Part shown: positions 44,353-53,659 of the stretch, in pieces
Position numbering within the stretch: the first letter of the stretch is position 1
Layout: each line of letters opens with the position of its first letter
Source: Paludibacter sp.
GTDB lineage: Bacteria; Bacteroidota; Bacteroidia; Bacteroidales; Paludibacteraceae
NCBI GenBank assembly: GCA_031292575.1
Contig: JARLGX010000008.1
Coordinates: forward strand, 214,028 to 278,027
Direction: 5' to 3'
Length of the DNA: 64,000 nucleotides
Notes under the pieces: model-generated
What the model was told of the DNA's origin: nothing
Database searches by the model: none
What the model saw: the letters and a program-made list of their open reading frames with translations, nothing else
Program-made: the position numbers and the translations under genes

Positions 44353-46362
44353 ATGCAACAAGAAGATGATCTGCGGGCACTGGCGAAAATTATGGATTTT
44401 CTGCGTGCCGTGAGTATATTATTAGCTATCATGAATATTTACTGGTACTGCTATGGAGCAATACGGTGCTGGAACGTGAATATTGGAGTGGTCGATAAAA
44501 TCCTGATGAATTTCAATCGTTCTGCCGGATTATTTTCCTCCGCTCTCTGGACAAAACTATTTGCAGTACTACTGCTTGGTTTGTCTTGTATGGGAACAAA
44601 GGGAGTAAAGGAAGAGAAAATCACCTGGTTGAAAATTTGGATTATAATGAGTGCAGGATTTACGCTGTTCTTTCTGAATGGGTGGATACTTTCGTTGACA
44701 TTGACATTGATAACGAATGCAGTTTTATATATTGCAACCATGGCAACCGGCTATATCTGTTTTTTAATGGCAGGTTTATGGATGAGCCGACTGCTGAAAT
44801 ACAATTTGATGGATGATGTTTTCAACAACGAAAACGAATCCTTTATGCAGGAAACGAGATTGCTTGTCAACGAGTATTCAGTCAATCTTCCCACTCGCTT
44901 CTATTACAAGAAAAAATGGAACAATGGATGGATAAATGTGGTGAATCCGTTTAGGGCGACTGCTGTTTTGGGAACACCGGGCAGCGGAAAGTCTTATGCT
45001 GTTGTAAATAATTTTATCAAGCAACAGATTGAGAAAGGGTATTGTCAGTATGTGTACGATTTCAAATTTCCTGATTTGTCGATAATTGCCTATAATCACT
45101 TAATCAATCACTTGGAAGGATATAAAGTAAAACCGAAATTCTACGTGATCAACTTTGACGATCCCCGCCGCTCTCATCGCTGTAACCCGATCCATCCCGA
45201 TTTTATGGAAGATATAACGGATGCTTACGAGAGTGCATATACCATCATGCTTAATCTGAATAAAACCTGGGTACAGAAACAGGGAGACTTCTTTGTGGAA
45301 AGTCCGATTATCCTTTTTGCAGCTATTATCTGGTATCTGAAAATTTATCAAGAGGGTAAATACTGCACATTTCCACATGCTATTGAGTTTCTAAATCGCA
45401 GGTATGAAGATATATTTCCGATTCTGACTTCCTATCCTGAACTTGAAAACTACTTGTCACCCTTTATGGATGCATGGCTTGGAGGAGCGGCAGAGCAACT
45501 ACAAGGACAGATTGCAAGTGCTAAGATTCCGCTTTCCCGTATGATCTCACCACAATTGTATTGGGTGATGTCGGATAGTGAGTTTACATTGGATATCAAT
45601 AACCAGGATGAGCCAAAAATCCTTTGTGTTGGTAATAATCCCGACCGGCAAAACATTTACGGAGCTGCGTTGGGACTGTATAATAGCCGTATCGTGAAAC
45701 TAATCAATAAAAAAGGGAAACTCAAAAGCTCGGTTATCATTGACGAGTTGCCGACCATTTATTTTAAAGGATTGGATAATCTGATAGCTACAGCACGTTC
45801 CAATAAAGTGGCCGTATGTCTGGGATTTCAGGATTTCAGTCAGTTGGTGCGTGATTATGGGGACAAGGAGGCTAAAGTCGTAATGAACACGGTCGGCAAT
45901 ATCTTCTCCGGTCAGGTGGTAGGTGAAACAGCTAAAACGCTTTCGGAAAGGTTTGGTAAGGTTTTACAGAAACGTCAGAGCATTACGATTAATCGGAATG
46001 ACAAGTCCACCTCTATTAATACACAGATGGATAGTTTGATCCCGCCCAGTAAAATATCAGGATTGACACAAGGCATGTTTGTCGGTTCGGTAAGCGATAA
46101 CTTCGATGAACGTATTGAGCAGAAGATTTTCCATGCGGAGATTGTTGTAGACAATGCAAAAGTAAGTGTAGAAACAAAAAGCTATAAATCCATTCCTATT
46201 ATTACTGACTTTATAGATGAGAACGGCAACGACCGAATGAAAGAGCAAATACAGGATAATTACAGCCACATCAAGGCAGAGATAAAGCAACTGGTGAAAG
46301 ATGAATTAAAACGAATTGAGGATGATCCTGAATTAGCGCATCTTCTACAGCAACGGGGATAA
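44353..46362 (+). CDS. mobC: Type IV coupling protein MobC (VirD4/TraG family)
   Basis: A 669-residue inner-membrane ATPase that links the relaxosome to the mating channel. It has three to four N-terminal transmembrane helices (about residues 15-150), a Walker A motif GTPGSGKSYAVVNN near residue 204, and the conserved VVIDELPTIYFKGL-type Walker B (SSVIIDELPTIYF). The late FSGQVVGETAKTLSERFGK segment is typical of the family. It ends before a strong bidirectional terminator shared with rteC. Confidence 0.92.
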   Translation: MQQEDDLRALAKIMDFLRAVSILLAIMNIYWYCYGAIRCWNVNIGVVDKILMNFNRSAGLFSSALWTKLFAVLLLGLSCMGTKGVKEEKITWLKIWIIMSAGFTLFFLNGWILSLTLTLITNAVLYIATMATGYICFLMAGLWMSRLLKYNLMDDVFNNENESFMQETRLLVNEYSVNLPTRFYYKKKWNNGWINVVNPFRATAVLGTPGSGKSYAVVNNFIKQQIEKGYCQYVYDFKFPDLSIIAYNHLINHLEGYKVKPKFYVINFDDPRRSHRCNPIHPDFMEDITDAYESAYTIMLNLNKTWVQKQGDFFVESPIILFAAIIWYLKIYQEGKYCTFPHAIEFLNRRYEDIFPILTSYPELENYLSPFMDAWLGGAAEQLQGQIASAKIPLSRMISPQLYWVMSDSEFTLDINNQDEPKILCVGNNPDRQNIYGAALGLYNSRIVKLINKKGKLKSSVIIDELPTIYFKGLDNLIATARSNKVAVCLGFQDFSQLVRDYGDKEAKVVMNTVGNIFSGQVVGETAKTLSERFGKVLQKRQSITINRNDKSTSINTQMDSLIPPSKISGLTQGMFVGSVSDNFDERIEQKIFHAEIVVDNAKVSVETKSYKSIPIITDFIDENGNDRMKEQIQDNYSHIKAEIKQLVKDELKRIEDDPELAHLLQQRG

Positions 46363-46418
46363 AATAGGCTAATCATTAATGAATCATAGACTTTTAGCAT
46401 TATAGATTTAATATCAGC

Positions 46419-46455
46419 AATAAGGGCAGTAACTTTAAAAATTACTGCCCTTATT
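46419..46455. terminator. Bidirectional terminator between mobC and rteC
   Basis: The arms AATAAGGGCAGTAA and TTACTGCCCTTATT pair perfectly over 14 bp around a 9-nt loop. The inner GGCAGTAA/TTACTGCC equals the arms of the palindromes flanking the AbiEi-like gene. Confidence 0.85.
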
Positions 46456-46462
46456 ATTGAAA

Positions 46463-47083
46463 TCATTTACGTGCCTGTTCCCGTTCATCATCCAGTTGCA
46501 TCCGGCGGTTCAAACGCTCCCGCATTTTATCAAGATAATAGGTACGACTGTCGTTCTTACGCCGCTTCATATCCACATAGGCACTGTAGCAGTCTTTGAT
46601 TTCAATACCAAATTGAGAACTAATAAAGCCTGCCAATTCGGTAATCGGTGTTTCTCCATTATGAATACTCCGCATTTCAATAAGTCCATAAATGAGTTCT
46701 ACCAACTCGATGGTGCTTCCCGTCCACTGATAAGAAATAACAGGGGATTGATTTATGTTGTCGGATATGGATAGTGGTGGCACTTGGGTTTGCATATGCT
46801 TCAGCGTATGCCGGATAAATGAGAGGGCTTTGCGGGTATAGAGAAAACAAAGGTCTGATTCTTTATTTATATCCAGATTGAGGCGGCAAGTTTCGCATAA
46901 ACTTTGTAATTCAGTTTCCGTGTAGGTCATTGCAAAAAGTAGTTCGTATCTGCTGGCAGTTCCGATACATAAGTCGAATACCGTTTTTATGAAATCACAG
47001 TAAGCACTCGATAACTTGCATTCGTCTTTATCAATGGTTATTTGTCGAAAGAACTCGGTATCTGTCAATACGAAATAGTCCAT
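46463..47083 (-). CDS. rteC: RteC-family regulator
   Basis: A 206-residue cytosolic protein matching RteC, the activator of the excision operon in CTnDOT elements. The C-terminal helical domain has YQWTGSTIELVELIYGLIEM and ETPITELAGFISSQFGI, the winged-helix region; the N-terminal half is helical. In CTnDOT, rteC is switched on by RteB and in turn activates excision genes. None of those excision genes is in the window, so its target here is missing or lies elsewhere. It converges with mobC across a terminator. Confidence 0.85.
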   Translation of the reverse strand: MDYFVLTDTEFFRQITIDKDECKLSSAYCDFIKTVFDLCIGTASRYELLFAMTYTETELQSLCETCRLNLDINKESDLCFLYTRKALSFIRHTLKHMQTQVPPLSISDNINQSPVISYQWTGSTIELVELIYGLIEMRSIHNGETPITELAGFISSQFGIEIKDCYSAYVDMKRRKNDSRTYYLDKMRERLNRRMQLDDEREQARK

Positions 47084-47319
47084 ACTCTTTTCTATTTAAG
47101 ATTACACACTTCATTTTCTCTGCATTCACACATAAGAATAATGACAATGTATATTCCAAAAAAAAGTAATTGTTAATAAAACAACCTAATTATATTGATT
47201 TACAGCACTATAACTTTAAAGATAAATTATTATGACAATTTATTGAATAGTAAAAGTGTAATAGCATCTTACATTTTGTAAAGTTAACTTGTGCCTTCGG
47301 TACAGGACAATGAATCTTT

Positions 47320-47724
47320 TTATTTGATTTTGTGATAGATAAGACAACGGGAAGTGTCTCTTAGTGAAAACTCTTTTGCCAATATCCAATCGGAGGGGGA
47401 GGTGAGGTCAAACAGCTTGATACCGTTTTCTTTTTGATCAGGAAGTATATATAAAATCAGTTCTTCTACCAAATGGTATAGAAAGAGTCCTTTTATCAAA
47501 TCCAATGTTTCGGGGGTGGCTTCTACGAGATAGTTTGTGTTGGAAGATTGCCGTTTTTCTTCCAGCAGGGCAATCAGTGAACTCTCCTTATGCAGCATCA
47601 GGTCTGCACGTTTTTGCAAAGCACTAAAGCCGTATTTAGTGGAACTAATCTGTTTTTCTCTCTTGTTTTCCCGTTTAAGCAGATAGCCATCGGTGGATAT
47701 TGTTGCCACAATTTGTATTTTCAT
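47320..47724 (-). CDS. Small unknown protein, possibly DHFR/RibD-fold
   Basis: A 134-residue soluble protein between rteC and rteB. The start MKIQIVATISTDGYLLKREN and the end (GIKLFD, SDWILAKEFSLRDTSRCLIYHKI) recall the first and last strands of DHFR/RibD-like folds, but the middle lacks clear NADPH-binding residues. Function unknown. It has its own promoter element at 47976-47983 and a long structured leader. Confidence 0.6.
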   Translation of the reverse strand: MKIQIVATISTDGYLLKRENKREKQISSTKYGFSALQKRADLMLHKESSLIALLEEKRQSSNTNYLVEATPETLDLIKGLFLYHLVEELILYILPDQKENGIKLFDLTSPSDWILAKEFSLRDTSRCLIYHKIK

Positions 47725-47983
47725 GCCTCTTGTCTATTTGTAAACATAGTTTCAAGATGCAAAAAGCGTGGAACTCACGCTACTCAACAAAGGCTCTGGT
47801 AAGCCCAAACAGGATAGCGCAAGCCCACGCTATGTCAAAACATAGCATAAGCATCACGCAATAATTCCTGTTTCTAAAATTTACCAGATTTTTGTTTGAA
47901 ACGTCTTGCGAACTTATGTATTATATCTATAACGGGAAAACTCTGTTCACCGTTTAATCTTTCTAATTACGTCGTCAAAGATA
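47725..47983 (-). promoter_or_regulatory. Structured leader with promoter
   Basis: TATCTTTG (47976-47983, minus) would start transcription near 47968, giving a leader of about 240 nt before the ATG at 47724. It contains two perfect hairpins: GCTATGT/ACATAGC with a 4-nt loop (47829-47846) and AGCGTG/CACGCT with a 5-nt loop (47765-47781). The layout resembles an attenuator leader, as known for tetQ in CTnDOT, though no sequence identity is claimed. Confidence 0.45.
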
Positions 47984-48023
47984 CGCATTTATCACGAATC
48001 TCATGGAACATGAAATAGCTTTT

Positions 48024-49313
48024 CTATTCAATTCCATACTTTTTCATTTTTTCATAAAGCGTGGGACGGCTTATTTTAAGCAAGTTAGCAGCCATAGCCT
48101 TGTTGTTCCGGGCTGCATCAAGTGCTTTGATAATATGTTCCCGTTCTTCGTTTTCGGCTTTCAGCGCATAACCATCAGCCGTTACGTGTAAGTCAATATC
48201 CAGCTCTTTCACACCAATGGCATCGTTATCTGCCAATAGCACCGCACTACGTACACAATGCCGTAACTCACGCACGTTTCCCGGCCACCCATAGGCTTGC
48301 ATTATTTTCTGCGTTTCTGCATCAAATCGAATGACTTTTTTGCTGAATTCAATGCAACTTTGTTCCCTGAAGAACTCCGCCAATGGCAGAATATCTTCCC
48401 TGCATTCTGCAAGCGAGGGAACGTTGATGATGAATTCACATAGACGATGGTATAAATCTTCCCTGAAGCGTCCCGTTTCAATCGCTTTTCCTATATGTTC
48501 GTTGGTGGCAGCGATAATTCGTACATTGGCGTTCATTTCCTGTTTGCCTCCGACAGGGCGGTAACTGCGTTCTTGCAAAGCCCTTAACAATAAAGCTTGT
48601 ATCTCGTATGGAAGATTACACACCTCGTCCAGAAACAGCGTCCCGCCACTGGCAGCGTTTAATACGCCAAGTTTGTCATCCATTGCTCCTGTGAATGCTC
48701 CTTTAGTGTGTCCGAAGAACTCCGAAGCCGCCAATTCTTTCGGGATAGCCCCACAATCAACAGCTACAAAAGAGTTACCTGCCCGTGGACTTGCAGCATG
48801 GATACTTCGTGCCACATGCTCCTTGCCTGTGCCGCTGTCTCCCCGAATTAGTACTGACATGTCAGTATTTGCCACTAATTGCGCCCTTCGCTCCATTTCC
48901 CGTATGGCTCTGCTCTCTCGCCGGAAGATCAGGGAACGTTCCGGTTTATTTCTTCGTTGCAAAAGTTCCCTGAGAAGACTGTACAGTTTATCCGGATTTA
49001 TAGGCTTAGGTAGGTAGTCTTCTGCTCCCAGTTTCATGGCTTGTACGGCAGAAGATATCCCGGAGTATTCTGTCATCACGATAAAAGGTATACGAATTTG
49101 TTGTTTATTCATCCATTTTAAAACATCTTCTACACCGTCACCATCGGATAACCGGATATCCGAAAGGATAATGTCTGCATTGGTGGAAGTAATCAGTTTG
49201 CGTGCCTGCACGACAGAACCTGTATGTTCCGTTTGCAGTCCTTTCCGCTCCAGCCAGTTGCACAACATTCGACAGAGAACAACATTGTCTTCGATAATCA
49301 GAATTTTATTCAT
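48024..49313 (-). CDS. rteB: Sigma-54-type response regulator RteB
   Basis: A 429-residue NtrC-class regulator: receiver domain (residues 1-120, phospho-acceptor Asp52 in ILSDIRLSDGDG), AAA+ domain (about 135-365; Walker A GDSGTGKEHVARSIH, GAFTGA contacting sigma-54, and LFLDEVCNLP), and a Fis-type helix-turn-helix at the C terminus (AMAANLLKISRPTLYEKMKK). In CTnDOT, RteB is phosphorylated by RteA and activates rteC. It overlaps rteA by 8 bp. Confidence 0.93.
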   Translation of the reverse strand: MNKILIIEDNVVLCRMLCNWLERKGLQTEHTGSVVQARKLITSTNADIILSDIRLSDGDGVEDVLKWMNKQQIRIPFIVMTEYSGISSAVQAMKLGAEDYLPKPINPDKLYSLLRELLQRRNKPERSLIFRRESRAIREMERRAQLVANTDMSVLIRGDSGTGKEHVARSIHAASPRAGNSFVAVDCGAIPKELAASEFFGHTKGAFTGAMDDKLGVLNAASGGTLFLDEVCNLPYEIQALLLRALQERSYRPVGGKQEMNANVRIIAATNEHIGKAIETGRFREDLYHRLCEFIINVPSLAECREDILPLAEFFREQSCIEFSKKVIRFDAETQKIMQAYGWPGNVRELRHCVRSAVLLADNDAIGVKELDIDLHVTADGYALKAENEEREHIIKALDAARNNKAMAANLLKISRPTLYEKMKKYGIE

Positions 49314-51705
49314 AGACCTCTTTGATCTTTTCTGCTGCCTGCATTGTCAGCTGCTTTCCGGTGGCAATAACCCGGTCTACTGCATTCCGTATTTTTTCGC
49401 TCTTCATTCCATTTTCTTCTGCAAGCACCTGACATAATTCCCTCAGTGGAATATCTACTCGTACGATTTCCCATAATGGAAGCAGATGATGTACCAGTAA
49501 GGTAGTTGCCTGGCAGTCTTCCTTTTCTGTACTTTCCATGAGCATTTGCATATCCTTTTCCGTCTCGCGAATCAGCAGTTTGAGCATCTCTTCTCCGTTT
49601 TGTTCACTGGAAAGTAACTCGGAAAAATTTGCTTGCAAACCGAATTGGTTACTATGTCCCCCTACGCAGCCTTCCACAGCAGATAATAGTTCGGTAATGG
49701 AAAATGGCTTGTACAGACATCCGGCAAATCCGGCAGCTGTGAAATCAGCCTCCCCGAAGTCAACACGGGCAGTTGCGGCAAGCACCGGTATTGTTCTTGA
49801 AGTTCCAATATCAGATGTTCGTAGTAGTTCAAGTAAGTCAAATCCGCTCATTTGTGGCATCTGTATGTCTGTAATAAGCAAATCGTATTCATTATCTCTC
49901 ATTTTCTGTATCAACTCCTGAATGTCTCGGCAAATGTCACAATGTACCCGGGAACGGGTCAGCATATCCCGAGTCATCAAAAGGAGCACGGCATCATTGT
50001 CAATGACCAGTACCCGTATTCTTGCAGGCAATTTAGAAGATAGTGCAACTTCATGTGTGAAATGTTGTTCTTCTGCCACGAGCAAAGGCATCAGAATGGT
50101 AAACGTGCTGCCTTTACCAAGTTCACTTTGTACCTCGATCTTGCCATTTAGTAGTGCAGTAAGCCCTTGAACAATGGCTAGCCCCAACCCGAAGCCTTCT
50201 CGGATTTTAGCGTTTTCCAACCGCTCGAAAGGTTTGAAAATTTGTCCAATCTGTTCTGATGTCAGACCTGTCCCTGTATCTGACACTTCGATGGTCAGTG
50301 TTCCTTCCTGATAACAAAGCCTCAACCGCACCTCACCTTCTGATGTAAATTTCACAGCATTCGAAAGCAGATTTCCTGCTATCTGAATAAGTCGTTCCCG
50401 ATCACCCGTCACCACTGCATCCCCACCAATACATTCAGTACTGAATTCCAATCCGGCTCTATGTGCTATCTCATTGAACTCGGCAGTCAATGTATCTGCC
50501 AGGCTTTTTATCCTGAATGGAGCACTATTGGGTTGTTCCTTTCCCGTATCCAATCGATAGAAATTTAGCAGAGTATTCAATAGGAAGGTCATGTTGTCGG
50601 AAGATTGGAGGATAGTGTCACACAAGTGGGTACGTTTCTCTTTGTAACGTTCGTCTATCAACAATTCTGTGCATCCCCGAATAGCAGTAAGTGGTGCACG
50701 TAAATCGTGGCTCACAGTCAGCATCATGTTTTTACGGGCGCGAAGAAGTTCTTCATTGCTGTGGTTCAACTGTTCTAACTGTATCCGATAGCGATACCTG
50801 TTCTTTAGGTCATGACGCAGGATAAGATAGAGTACAATGGCAAGTAGTGTAGCGCCGATCCCCAGACCGGAAACAAGCAGTAAGGCTTTTTCCTGTCCGA
50901 GTAAATAAGACTCTGTTTTTTCCTTCATTTGAAGTTGTTCAATAATATTGAACTCTGTGATTAAACGGTTGATTTCGCTATTCAGATAAACATTTTGCTT
51001 GTTCAAACTATCCATGTGAGTAAATAATTGTTTATTCTGTTTATCGTGAGTAAGTCGTATCTGATTCGATAGAGAACGAAGTAAGGTATCGGAACGAGCC
51101 TGATTCTTCTGCAGAATAGCTTCATTTTCCGTTTCCGTCTGATCCTGTATTTTTTTCTTGTTTCGGAATAAACCAAGAAAACCTCCGCTCTTTTTCTCGC
51201 TTTTCCCATAGTTATCTCCAATTTGTTCCGCAAGATGTCGCCTATCTTGTTTAGCTTGTTGTATTATGTTGGGTATGTGCTTATTTAGTAATTCATGGGT
51301 GGTCTGTAATTTCTTCAAATCTTTTACGATGGCAAGAATCTGAGTATTTTTAGCTGAAAGCAGAGCTAAAATAGAAGTAATACGATTACGTTGACTTTTG
51401 TTCAATATCTGTTTTTGCAGTTCTTGTAATAATACTGTGACCTTATTTAGTTTTTCCTTGTAAACAGGAAGTTCTTTTTCATCCCAAGCAATCACCTGTC
51501 CGTTCAATTGGGAAATATCAAGTATCTGTAAAGTAATGGCCTCGACCTGTTCTCGTTGGGCCAATGCTTTCTCTGCGCGTTTGTCTATAACTGATAGTTG
51601 TCGGTTTTCTCGGTAGATAAATATTAGAAGAACAAGGAAGAGCAACACGAGTGCTACATAGCCTACGATGATCTTAAGCTTTAAAGAGAGCAATGAAGAA
51701 GCCAT
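49306..51705 (-). CDS. rteA: Hybrid sensor histidine kinase RteA
   Basis: A 799-residue membrane kinase. A transmembrane helix near residues 9-28 and a second near 275-295 flank a mostly helical periplasmic domain. Then come the dimerisation domain with the phospho-accepting His in VSHDLRAPLTAIRG (about residue 331), an ATPase domain (N box GNLLSNAVKF, G boxes SDTGTGLT and GFGLGLAIV), a receiver (DLLITDIQMPQMSG) and an Hpt-like tail with LLVHHLLPLW. It partners RteB. In CTnDOT the operon begins with tetQ; here rteA is first and no promoter box is visible in the 112 bp upstream, next to the chromosomal junction. Confidence 0.92.
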   Translation of the reverse strand: MASSLLSLKLKIIVGYVALVLLFLVLLIFIYRENRQLSVIDKRAEKALAQREQVEAITLQILDISQLNGQVIAWDEKELPVYKEKLNKVTVLLQELQKQILNKSQRNRITSILALLSAKNTQILAIVKDLKKLQTTHELLNKHIPNIIQQAKQDRRHLAEQIGDNYGKSEKKSGGFLGLFRNKKKIQDQTETENEAILQKNQARSDTLLRSLSNQIRLTHDKQNKQLFTHMDSLNKQNVYLNSEINRLITEFNIIEQLQMKEKTESYLLGQEKALLLVSGLGIGATLLAIVLYLILRHDLKNRYRYRIQLEQLNHSNEELLRARKNMMLTVSHDLRAPLTAIRGCTELLIDERYKEKRTHLCDTILQSSDNMTFLLNTLLNFYRLDTGKEQPNSAPFRIKSLADTLTAEFNEIAHRAGLEFSTECIGGDAVVTGDRERLIQIAGNLLSNAVKFTSEGEVRLRLCYQEGTLTIEVSDTGTGLTSEQIGQIFKPFERLENAKIREGFGLGLAIVQGLTALLNGKIEVQSELGKGSTFTILMPLLVAEEQHFTHEVALSSKLPARIRVLVIDNDAVLLLMTRDMLTRSRVHCDICRDIQELIQKMRDNEYDLLITDIQMPQMSGFDLLELLRTSDIGTSRTIPVLAATARVDFGEADFTAAGFAGCLYKPFSITELLSAVEGCVGGHSNQFGLQANFSELLSSEQNGEEMLKLLIRETEKDMQMLMESTEKEDCQATTLLVHHLLPLWEIVRVDIPLRELCQVLAEENGMKSEKIRNAVDRVIATGKQLTMQAAEKIKEVYE

Positions 51706-51817
51706 AGACAGCTATTTGTTGTTTATTTGTGCTAAATGTGATTAAAAAACAACACAATAATTAAGTGACTTATTAACTGGAGATTATAGTCCATTTAATC
51801 TAATTTTTATCACATAT

Positions 51818-52456
51818 TTATTTGATATAAACTAATGATAGATTTTTGAATTCAATCGCTTTACCTTCGTTTTGAAAGCCAATAAATCCGTTATTCACAG
51901 TTAATCCGGTTACATAATTTTGTAAGACACCATTTACAAATACTTTTAAGGTATTATGTATACAAATTACTTTCATCGAATTCCATTCTCCAAGTAGTTT
52001 TTCATTTGAAAATTGCATCTTTTTTACAGTAGAACTAACTGAATCTGTACATTCTTTTGCCCACAATCCGTTCATACAAATAATATCACCTGCTGCATCT
52101 GCTTTTAGTTGAACCTGATAACAAACAGGCCAAACTATATCTTTGGGCTGAATATGAACTAACACACCACTATTTCCGAGTATTTTAGTCCAACGCCACT
52201 CTATAGACAATTCGTAATTTGAAAACATCTTCTTTGTTCTGAGATAACCACTAGAAATGCCGTTTATATGCAAAACACCTTTATCCATTTTAAATACTTC
52301 AGAAGAATTAACTTCTTTGTCATTCAAAATATATACCCATTTTGAGAAGTCAGATTTCTTAAAGAACTGTTGAGTGGTTGATGATTGTTGTGAAACTGCA
52401 GGGATTGAAAAAATCAGAAAAAATGCAGATAAAAACGCGATTAAATAAGTTTTCAT
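51818..52456 (-). CDS. DUF1080 (3-keto-disaccharide hydrolase-like) protein
   Basis: A 212-residue secreted protein with a signal peptide (MKTYLIAFLSAFFLIFSIPAVSQ). The mature part is a concanavalin-like beta sandwich with LSIEWRWTKILGNSGVLVHI and LLGEWNSMKVICI, the signature of DUF1080. Some members cleave 3-keto-glycosides; others only bind. It is the last gene of the minus-strand carbohydrate cluster before the ICE. Confidence 0.83.
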   Translation of the reverse strand: MKTYLIAFLSAFFLIFSIPAVSQQSSTTQQFFKKSDFSKWVYILNDKEVNSSEVFKMDKGVLHINGISSGYLRTKKMFSNYELSIEWRWTKILGNSGVLVHIQPKDIVWPVCYQVQLKADAAGDIICMNGLWAKECTDSVSSTVKKMQFSNEKLLGEWNSMKVICIHNTLKVFVNGVLQNYVTGLTVNNGFIGFQNEGKAIEFKNLSLVYIK

Positions 52457-52499
52457 TATAATAAAGTATAGAAGAGAATGTCAATAAGTATACTGATAG

Positions 52500-53630
52500 T
52501 TATCTTACTGTAATTTTCAATGGATTTCGTAATGCTTCTCTAAAATTATTTACCGCATTATTCCACGATTCGTCGGTAGGAAAATGCCATTTACTCCATC
52601 CTCCACCAAAATAATATGTAAATGTATCACCTGCATTGTAAGAATTTGTCATCAATGCTTCTCCATCAATTACAAAAGCTTTGATTACTTTTGTTGGAAT
52701 ATAAACGCCTACATAATTGCTTCCAGCTGGAACTTTGTAGTCTGAAACAGCCTCCTCAGCATAAACAGAAATTCCAGTCGAGACGTCTTGTTTCAGGATT
52801 CCTTTTCCATCATGAAGATATATTCCTGCAGCCAGTTCCATTTTCTTATTAGCACCAATGTATTTTACACAAGCTTTATTTAAAATTGAGCCGGCATTTG
52901 TCGTTATGATAATTTCTTCTTTATAGAAAGTATCGGCAATTTTCACCGAATCATAAATCAGTTTAAATTCTGAACGTAAAGGTCCAACTTCAATTACTTT
53001 ATAACTCGTAAAATGATTACCAATACATAATTTATTATCAATAAATGGTGCAATGCCTCCACAACCCATGGTGTGAGCTACTTTATAAAAATCAAGTCCT
53101 AGTCCGTGATCAATATGATAAGAAATTTTATTGTAAATATCATCTCTATACCGTTGATCTATAACCAAATTATCCGTACATTTTGCCCAAAAATCAACGC
53201 CATTACTTGGATTTTCATTAGCCAAAGCCGGACCATACATTCTGTAAGCAGCCATATCATTTTCCCATGCAAAATCGTCTTTTCGTTCAGGAACAAATCG
53301 AGCAAAAGTCTTTGGCTTTACAATTGATGGTTTCCCTTCTGTCATAGAATATCTTATAGTAGAATTAGGTTTTACATCGATCTGAAAAATCAATGACTGA
53401 GGTCTTTTATTCCCGTTGTAAATTAATTGGTAAGGTACTTCTTTATTTTGATTGTTTTTCAATACGTATAATTTTGTATCGAAAGAAACATTTAAATCAG
53501 AAAGATTAACTTCAACTATTTCAGCTTTTCTATCAATTCCTAAATTGTTTGTTACAAATATTGAATGTTGAGCAGTTAAACTTGAAACAAAAAAAAGTGT
53601 GGCCAATATGGGAAATGCAATTTTTTTCAT
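52500..53630 (-). CDS. DUF4861 secreted protein
   Basis: A 376-residue protein from the ATG at 53630, which gives a good signal peptide (MKKIAFPILATLFFVSSLTAQ); an in-frame ATG 24 bp upstream overlaps no feature but gives a worse leader. The mature part (FARFVPERKDDFAWENDMAA, YHIDHGLGLDFYKVAHTMGC) matches DUF4861, common in pectin and rhamnogalacturonan loci of Bacteroidota and thought to act on uronic-acid-containing sugars. It lies 29 bp after the SDR gene. Confidence 0.83.
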   Translation of the reverse strand: MKKIAFPILATLFFVSSLTAQHSIFVTNNLGIDRKAEIVEVNLSDLNVSFDTKLYVLKNNQNKEVPYQLIYNGNKRPQSLIFQIDVKPNSTIRYSMTEGKPSIVKPKTFARFVPERKDDFAWENDMAAYRMYGPALANENPSNGVDFWAKCTDNLVIDQRYRDDIYNKISYHIDHGLGLDFYKVAHTMGCGGIAPFIDNKLCIGNHFTSYKVIEVGPLRSEFKLIYDSVKIADTFYKEEIIITTNAGSILNKACVKYIGANKKMELAAGIYLHDGKGILKQDVSTGISVYAEEAVSDYKVPAGSNYVGVYIPTKVIKAFVIDGEALMTNSYNAGDTFTYYFGGGWSKWHFPTDESWNNAVNNFREALRNPLKITVR

Positions 53631-53659
53631 AAGAACATAGTTGTAAATTATCAATTGAA

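Noticed and set aside
51706-51817. CTnDOT-type attachment core (GTANNTTTGC) at the right junction
   Set aside because: No match was found here, and partial matches elsewhere are explained by promoter elements.
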